Of a DNA stretch of 10,696 nucleotides, positions 5,221 to 10,696 are shown piece after piece. A model generated the notes under the pieces. It made no database searches and was not told the DNA's origin. It saw only the letters and a program-made list of their open reading frames with translations. How positions within the stretch are numbered: the first letter of the stretch is position 1; the number at the start of each line of letters is the position of its first letter. The position numbers were made by a program, and so were the translations under genes. Source of the DNA: JBFHNV01 sp965365655 (GTDB lineage Bacteria; Pseudomonadota; Gammaproteobacteria; HK1); the NCBI GenBank assembly GCA_965365655.1, contig CBDUCN010000173.1, positions 1 to 10,696 on the forward strand, written 5' to 3'.

Positions 5221-6785
5221 GCGCCGAGCTGCTCATCAACGTCACGCCGCAGGAGACCCGCGTCGCGGTGATCGAGAACGGCGTGGTGCAGGAGGTGCAG
5301 ATCGAGCGCGCCAACCGCCGCGGGCTGGTCGGCAACATCTACAAGGGCCGGGTGTGCCGGGTGCTGCCGGGCATGCAGGCCGCGTTCGTCGACATCGGCC
5401 TCGACCGTGCGGCCTTCCTGCACGCGTCCGACATCGCCGAGGAGCCGGGTGAGCGGGTGCAGCCGCCGCCGGTGCCGCCGCGCCCGGACCTGGACGAGGA
5501 GCCGCCGCCGGGCGAGATGACGCCGGCGGCCGCGGCGCGCCCGCCGCGCGACATCACCGAGCTGCTGCACGACGGCCAGCAGGTGCTGGTGCAGGTGATC
5601 AAGGACCCCATCGGCAGCAAGGGCGCGCGGCTGACCACCCACCTGTCGATCCCGGCCTGCTACCTGGTGTTCATGCCGGGCGCCAGCACCGTCGGGGTGT
5701 CGCAGAAGATCGAGGACGAGGGGGAGCGCGCGCGGCTGCGCGAGCGGGTGCGCGCCATTGCCCGCGGGCGCCCCCGCGCCCCCGGCGCGGACGCCGACGC
5801 CGCACCGCGCGACGGCTACATCGTGCGCACCGCCGCGGAGTCCGTCGCGGAGGAGATGCTGGCCAAGGACATGGAGTTCCTCGACCGGCTGTGGGACAAC
5901 CTGCAGCGCCGCGCCCGCGAGGCCAACGCACCGTGCATCGTGCACGAGGACCTGTCGCTGGCGCTGCGCACGCTGCGCGAGCTGTCCGGCGCCGAGGTGG
6001 AGCGGGTGCGCATCGACTCGCGCGAGACCGTGCGCCGCGCGATCGAGTTCACCCGCCACTACATCCCCGAGATCACGCCGCGCATCGAGCACTACGGAGG
6101 CGAGCGGCCGATCTTCGACATGTACGGGGTGGAGGACGAGATCCAGAAGGCGCTGAGCCGCAAGGTGCAGCTGAAGTCCGGCGGCCACCTCGTGATCGAC
6201 CAGACCGAGGCGATGACCACCATCGACGTCAACACCGGCGCCTACGTGGGCTTCCGCAACCTCGAGGAGACCATCTTCAAGACCAATCTCGAGGCCGCCC
6301 AGGCCATCGCGCGCCAGCTCCGCCTGCGCAACCTCGGCGGCATCATCATCATCGACTTCATCGACATGGCGAGCGACGAGCACCGGCGCCAGGTGCTGCG
6401 CGCCCTGGAGCGCAGCCTCGAGCGCGACACCACGAAGAGCCACATCAGCGGCGTCTCGGCGCTGGGCCTGGTGCAGATGACGCGCAAGCGCACCCGCGAG
6501 AGCCTGGAGCACGTGCTGTGCGAGCCCTGCCCCACCTGCGCGGGGCGCGGCACGATCAAGTCCCCCGACACCGTGTGCTACGAGATCTTCCGCGAGATCC
6601 TGCGCGAGGCGCGCCAGTACGACACCGAGCGCCTGCTGGTGCTGGCCTCGCCCGAGGTGATCGACACCCTGGTGGACGAGGAGTCGGCCAGCTTCGCGGA
6701 GCTGGAGGCCTTCATCGGCAAGCCGATCACGCTGCAGGCGGAGACCCTCTACCCGAGGGAGCAGTACGACGTGGTGCTGATGTAG
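5217..6785 (+). CDS. rng: Ribonuclease G (RNase E/G family endoribonuclease)
   Basis: A cytoplasmic Mg2+-dependent single-strand endoribonuclease that in E. coli matures the 5' end of 16S rRNA and degrades some mRNAs. It has 522 residues, against 489 in E. coli. Order of parts: an S1 RNA-binding domain (from about 35, GNIYKGRVCRVLPGMQAAF), a 5'-phosphate sensor (R204 and T205 in YIVRTAAES), a DNase I-like catalytic part with metal-binding D337 (TTIDVNTG) and D380 (IIIIDFIDM), the Zn-link CPTC (C438, C441), and a small C-terminal domain without the long RNase E tail. The GTG start is chosen because SAELLINVTPQETRVAV aligns with the E. coli N-terminus. Compared with E. coli as I recall it, there is a proline-rich insertion at about 76-110 and an Arg/Ala-rich one at about 183-198. 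yhdP follows after 3 bp. Confidence 0.97.
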   Translation: MSAELLINVTPQETRVAVIENGVVQEVQIERANRRGLVGNIYKGRVCRVLPGMQAAFVDIGLDRAAFLHASDIAEEPGERVQPPPVPPRPDLDEEPPPGEMTPAAAARPPRDITELLHDGQQVLVQVIKDPIGSKGARLTTHLSIPACYLVFMPGASTVGVSQKIEDEGERARLRERVRAIARGRPRAPGADADAAPRDGYIVRTAAESVAEEMLAKDMEFLDRLWDNLQRRAREANAPCIVHEDLSLALRTLRELSGAEVERVRIDSRETVRRAIEFTRHYIPEITPRIEHYGGERPIFDMYGVEDEIQKALSRKVQLKSGGHLVIDQTEAMTTIDVNTGAYVGFRNLEETIFKTNLEAAQAIARQLRLRNLGGIIIIDFIDMASDEHRRQVLRALERSLERDTTKSHISGVSALGLVQMTRKRTRESLEHVLCEPCPTCAGRGTIKSPDTVCYEIFREILREARQYDTERLLVLASPEVIDTLVDEESASFAELEAFIGKPITLQAETLYPREQYDVVLM

Positions 6786-6788
6786 CCG

Positions 6789-9700
6789 GTGGCCGGCGCG
6801 AGCGTACCCGCAGGCGAGTCCCCGCCGGGCGGCCCGCCGCCGGGCGCCCCACGACGGCGCCCGCGCGGCTGGCTGCGTGCGCTCACGTGGATGGCCGTCG
6901 GCGCAAGCGTCACCGTCGCGGCGCTGGCCGGCGGCGTCGCGCTCGCGCTGTCGACGCTCGAGAACCGCCCGCAGCTGGCCGCCGACTGGATCGAGGAGCA
7001 GCTCGGGCGCGAGGTGCGCCTGCGCGAGATGGTCGTGGCCTGGGACGGCGCGTCGCCGGTGCTGCGCCTGCGCGGGCTGGAGGTGGGCGGCGCGGACGGG
7101 CTCTCGCTCGACGACACCGAGCTGCTGCTGGATCCGTTCGAGTCGCTGCGCGCGCGGGCGCTGCGTCCGGCCGCAGTGACGGTGCGCGGCGCCGCGATCG
7201 CGCTGGACCGCGACACCGACGGCACCGTCACGGTCGTGGGCCTCGGCCACGCGCAGCGCGCGACCTCCGGCAAGGCGCTCGGCGGCACCGTCGGCCGCGC
7301 CCTCGGCGGCGCCCTCTCGATCCTGCCGGCCTCCACGCAGCTCAGGCTGGACGGCGCGTCGATCACCCTCACCGGCTTCGCCGGCGAGAGCGCGCCGATG
7401 GTGCTGTCGCCGGTCACGCTGCGCCTGCACCAGGCCGGCAGCACGGTGCGCGTGTCGGGCACGGTCGCGAGCGCCGGCGCGCCGGCCACGCCGGCGCGCT
7501 TCTCCCTGCGATGGCCACGCGAATCCGGCAATCCCCTGGAGCAGGCCGAGCTCACGTTCAGCGTGCGCGAGCTGGCGCTGTCGTCGCTGCCCGCGCCGCT
7601 GTGGCGCGCCCCGCTGCACGGCCGCCTGAGCGTGGACCTGGAGGGCAGCATCGCGAACGGACGGCTGCACGCGATGCGCGGCACCGCGGCGCTGGAACGG
7701 CCGCGCCTCGCGGCCGAGCGGGCAGGCCCGGGAGCCCTGTCGGCCATCGAGAGCCTGGTGGAGTTCCGGCGCGAGGGCGACGACTGGAGGGTCGACCTGC
7801 TGCGGGTACGGGTGCGGGCGCACGGCGGCGGACGCGACTGGCCGGCGACCTCGGCCCGGATCGCGTACCGCGACGGTGACGGCGACACGCCGTGGCACGT
7901 GGAGTTCGCGGGTGCACCGCTGGCCGATCTGCTGCCGGTGCTGCACCGGGTGCCGCTGTCCGAACCGGCGCTGCGCACCCTGCGCGACGCGGTTCTGCCG
8001 CACGGCCGCGTCGAGGACGTGGCGCTGCGATCCGATCGCGGCTTCACCCACCTGCGGGTGGACGCGCTGCGGCTGCGGGACCTGCGCCTGCGCAGCGCCG
8101 ACGGCGCGATCGAGGCCGGCCCGCTGGACGCCGCGCTGACCCTGGAGGAGGACCGCGGGCGGCTGAGCGTGAGCCCCGGCCACCTGCGCGTGCGCCCCGC
8201 CGCCGGCGGCGAGCCGCTGGACGCCGCGCTCGGCGGCGACCTCGCGTGGCAGCGCGACGCGGGTGGTCTCGCGCTCGCCAGCACCGGGCTGAGCCTCGCG
8301 GACGGTGAGTCACGGCTCGTGCTGCGGGGCCGGGTGCGCCTGCCGGCGCAGGCGCAGGGCCCCGCGATGCTGGACCTGAGCGTGCGCAGCGACGCGCTGC
8401 AGGTGGATGCGCTGCGGCGCTACCTCGCGCTGCCGGGGCTGCCCGCGAAGCTGCGCGCATGGCTCGCGGCGTCGCTGGACGGCGGCGTGCTGAGCGAGCT
8501 GGAGACCCGCATCGTGGGCGAGGCCGCGACGTCCGCCGACGCGGCGCGGCTGGTCGAGGCCCGCGCACGGATGGAGCGCACGACGCTTCGCTACCGCCCC
8601 GACTGGCCTGCGCTGGACGTGCTGAGCGGCGAGGTCACGCTGAGCGGGGGCGCGCTCGGGTTTCAGGTCTCGTCCGGCACCATCAACGGCGCGCGCATCG
8701 TGAGCGCGAGCGGCGGCATCCGGGACGTGACCGCCGAGGAGCCGGTCGTCGAGGTGACGGGCCGGGTCGCCGGGAGCACCGTGCAGGCCACCGGCTTCAT
8801 CACCGCGTCGCCGCTGGGCAAGCGCTTTCCGGGCCTGCTGCCGCTGCTCGATGCCCGCGGGCGGGCGCAGGTGGACGTGCGCATGGACATCCCCATCGGC
8901 GCCGCCCCGATCGCGCTCGACGGCAGCATCCGGCTGCTGGACAACACGCTGGGCGTGCCGGGGTTGCGCTCCCCGCTCACCGGCGTGACGGGCAGCATCG
9001 GCTTCGACCGCGACGGTCTCGGCTCCGGCACCCTGGAGGCGCGCTACCTCGACCGCCACATCGACGCGGAGCTGGACGGACGGCTGGACGGCCACGAGCG
9101 CACGCGCCTCACGATCCGCGGGCGCACCGACCCGGACGGCCTGCGGCGCCATCTCTACGACGTGGGGGCGATCGCGAGCGACGACCCGGCGTCGCTGCCG
9201 CTGCTGTCCCGCCTCGACGGCGAGACGGCGTGGCAGGTCGTGATGGACATCCCGCACCGGCGCGAGCTGCAGCGCGAGGGCATCGGCCTCACGGTGAGCT
9301 CGGACCTCGACGGCATGGCGCTGCGCCTGCCCGCGCCGCTCGGCAAGGCCGGCGACACGGTGCAGCGACTCGAGGTGCGCACCCGGCTCGCGCAGCGCGG
9401 CGAACGGGTGTTCCACGTCGGGTTCGGCGAGCGCATCCGCGCGGTGATCCGCGCGAGCGCCGGGGACGCCGACGGTGAGGACTTCGGATTCGAGCGCGGC
9501 GAGCTGCGCTTCGGCGGCGCGCCGGCCAGCCTGCCCGCGGAGCCCGGGCTCCGCGTGACCGGCGCGGTCACGACCCTGTCGGTGGACGAGTGGGTCGCGT
9601 TCATCGCGCTCGCGACGGCCGGTGCCGGCGACGGCGCCCCCCAGCTCACGACGATGAGCGGCATCGAGGTGTCCGCCGAGCGCCTCGACGTGCTGGGCGC

Positions 9701-10696
9701 CGCGTTCGACGAGGTGGCCCTCGCGGCCCGCCGAGAGGCCTCGGGTGCGTGGCGCATCGCGGTGCGCGGCGAAGGGCTGGACGGGGTGATCGACCTGCCG
9801 CTGCCGATCGGCCGGGGCCCCATCGACGCGCGCTTCGAGCGCCTGCACGTGCGCCGCGAGGCCCTCGTCGGCGCGAGCGCCGACATCGGTCTCGCGCTGG
9901 AGCCGGGCGACATGCCGCCCGCCCGCCTGGTGGTGCAACGCCTGCTGTACAACGACGTGGACCTCGGGGTCGCGAAGATGACGCTGAGCCACGGCGACCG
10001 CGGCCTGCTGGTCGAGGAGCTGGTCGCGGTCGGCGAGAACCTCGAGGTACGCGGCTCCGGCAGCTGGTCGCACGGCGCCGGCGGGACCGCGTCGCAGCTG
10101 GATCTGCGCCTGCACAGCGGCGACTTCGGCGCGCTGACCGCGGCGCTCGGCTTCGGCGACAGCGGCGTCGAGGGCGGGGTCGCGGATATCGCGCTGCACG
10201 CCCGCTGGCAGGGCTCGCCGTTCGACCTCGCACTGGACCGCATCGACGGCGACCTGTCCTTCCGCGCCGGCGGCGGGCGTCTTCGCGACGTGGAGCCCGG
10301 CACCACCGGGCGCATGTTCGGGCTGCTCAACCTGACGGTGCTGCCGCGGCGCCTGCTGCGCCTGGACTTCAGCGACCTGTTCGAGGAGGGCGTCTCGTAC
10401 CAGAGCCTCACCGGCAGCTTCAGGCTGTCGGGGGGAAACGCGTGGACCGAAGACGTGACGATGGAGACGGAGAACGCGCGGGTGGACCTGGTCGGCCGCG
10501 TGGGCCTGGTGGCGGAGGACTACGAGCAGGTATTGACCGTCACGCCCAAGGTGTCCAGCAGCCTGCCGCTGGCGCCGCTGTGGCTCGCGGAGAAGTTCCT
10601 GAACCGCAAGCTCATCGACAGCGCGTTCTCGTACCGCTACATCATCACGGGCACCTGGAGCGATCCCCACATCGAGCGCGAGCGGGTCGAGGCCGT
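6789..10696 (+). CDS. yhdP: YhdP-family AsmA-like envelope protein (3' end cut by window edge)
   Basis: 1302 residues are visible with no internal stop; the frame is open at the right edge. E. coli YhdP has about 1266 residues, so only a short C-terminal piece should be missing. In E. coli YhdP is an inner-membrane-anchored AsmA-like protein that, with TamB and YdbH, supports phospholipid delivery to the outer membrane. Seen here: a proline-rich cytoplasmic N-terminus, a basic patch (RRRPRGWLR, 22-30), one membrane anchor (about 31-55), then a long beta-rich periplasmic region. A DUF3971-type stretch lies near 536-580 (LPAKLRAWL). The C-terminal AsmA-like signature is at about 1175-1198 (FGLLNLTVLPRRLLRLDF), followed by SYQSLTGSF. 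The start is GTG, 3 bp after the rng stop; a later ATG at residue 35 would lose the basic patch and part of the anchor. It is probably co-transcribed and coupled with rng. Confidence 0.93.
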   Translation, partial: MAGASVPAGESPPGGPPPGAPRRRPRGWLRALTWMAVGASVTVAALAGGVALALSTLENRPQLAADWIEEQLGREVRLREMVVAWDGASPVLRLRGLEVGGADGLSLDDTELLLDPFESLRARALRPAAVTVRGAAIALDRDTDGTVTVVGLGHAQRATSGKALGGTVGRALGGALSILPASTQLRLDGASITLTGFAGESAPMVLSPVTLRLHQAGSTVRVSGTVASAGAPATPARFSLRWPRESGNPLEQAELTFSVRELALSSLPAPLWRAPLHGRLSVDLEGSIANGRLHAMRGTAALERPRLAAERAGPGALSAIESLVEFRREGDDWRVDLLRVRVRAHGGGRDWPATSARIAYRDGDGDTPWHVEFAGAPLADLLPVLHRVPLSEPALRTLRDAVLPHGRVEDVALRSDRGFTHLRVDALRLRDLRLRSADGAIEAGPLDAALTLEEDRGRLSVSPGHLRVRPAAGGEPLDAALGGDLAWQRDAGGLALASTGLSLADGESRLVLRGRVRLPAQAQGPAMLDLSVRSDALQVDALRRYLALPGLPAKLRAWLAASLDGGVLSELETRIVGEAATSADAARLVEARARMERTTLRYRPDWPALDVLSGEVTLSGGALGFQVSSGTINGARIVSASGGIRDVTAEEPVVEVTGRVAGSTVQATGFITASPLGKRFPGLLPLLDARGRAQVDVRMDIPIGAAPIALDGSIRLLDNTLGVPGLRSPLTGVTGSIGFDRDGLGSGTLEARYLDRHIDAELDGRLDGHERTRLTIRGRTDPDGLRRHLYDVGAIASDDPASLPLLSRLDGETAWQVVMDIPHRRELQREGIGLTVSSDLDGMALRLPAPLGKAGDTVQRLEVRTRLAQRGERVFHVGFGERIRAVIRASAGDADGEDFGFERGELRFGGAPASLPAEPGLRVTGAVTTLSVDEWVAFIALATAGAGDGAPQLTTMSGIEVSAERLDVLGAAFDEVALAARREASGAWRIAVRGEGLDGVIDLPLPIGRGPIDARFERLHVRREALVGASADIGLALEPGDMPPARLVVQRLLYNDVDLGVAKMTLSHGDRGLLVEELVAVGENLEVRGSGSWSHGAGGTASQLDLRLHSGDFGALTAALGFGDSGVEGGVADIALHARWQGSPFDLALDRIDGDLSFRAGGGRLRDVEPGTTGRMFGLLNLTVLPRRLLRLDFSDLFEEGVSYQSLTGSFRLSGGNAWTEDVTMETENARVDLVGRVGLVAEDYEQVLTVTPKVSSSLPLAPLWLAEKFLNRKLIDSAFSYRYIITGTWSDPHIERERVEA

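Noticed and set aside
5157..8183. A 1008-codon open frame on the minus strand opposite rng and yhdP
   Set aside because: High-GC shadow of the real plus-strand genes: low-complexity His/Arg/Gln/Ala composition, no recognisable domain, and it crosses a gene boundary.
8310..10670. A 786-codon open frame on the minus strand opposite yhdP
   Set aside because: Same artefact. The opposite strand encodes a continuous YhdP with family signatures.
6789..10696. Possible frameshift or pseudogene in yhdP, because no single ORF covered the region
   Set aside because: Reading the frame codon by codon shows it open from 6789 to the window end. It lacks a stop only because the window ends.

Overview
The window is about 70% GC (estimated by eye) and densely coding. 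It comes from a proteobacterial chromosome, most likely a high-GC gammaproteobacterium. The basis is the rng-yhdP gene pair, a neighbourhood known from Gammaproteobacteria such as E. coli (rng-yhdP-tldD), together with the close RNase G and YhdP sequence signatures. An Mrp cation/proton antiporter cluster next door would suit a salt- or alkali-exposed organism, for example an Ectothiorhodospiraceae-like lineage; that assignment is inference. There are no RNA genes, insertion sequences, CRISPR arrays or other signs of mobile DNA.

Layout. Positions 1-4925 on the minus strand hold one operon of a multisubunit Mrp/Mnh-type monovalent cation/H+ antiporter. In transcription order it is mrpE, mrpF, mrpG, a DUF4040/MbhE-type protein (the C-terminal part of MrpA as a free gene), mrpB, mrpC, mrpD and a second large antiporter-like subunit cut by the left edge. 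The first seven genes overlap or are separated by at most 14 bp. The last is set apart by a 172-bp spacer. The order E-F-G-(A C-terminal)-B-C-D is that of the antiporter half of archaeal membrane-bound hydrogenase (MbhA-H). The cut gene carries NuoL/MrpA-N-type motifs, so MrpA appears to be split into two genes at opposite ends of the cluster.

Positions 4926-5216 are a divergent intergenic region. Two outward-facing copies of a 13-mer (TTTGGTTA..CTT) lie in its most AT-rich part and may mark the two promoters. The rng leader holds a possible 14-codon upstream ORF whose stop overlaps the rng GTG start.

Positions 5217-10696 on the plus strand hold rng (ribonuclease G) and, 3 bp later, yhdP (a large AsmA-like envelope protein), which runs off the right edge just short of its expected C-terminus. 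These look co-transcribed: an RNA-processing enzyme and a factor linked to outer-membrane lipid homeostasis. They share the intergenic control region, but no evident pathway, with the antiporter.

Most of the window is ordinary, conserved gene content. The points worth a second look are the split-MrpA architecture with Mbh-like order, the divergent promoter pair, the rng leader, and the insertions in RNase G.
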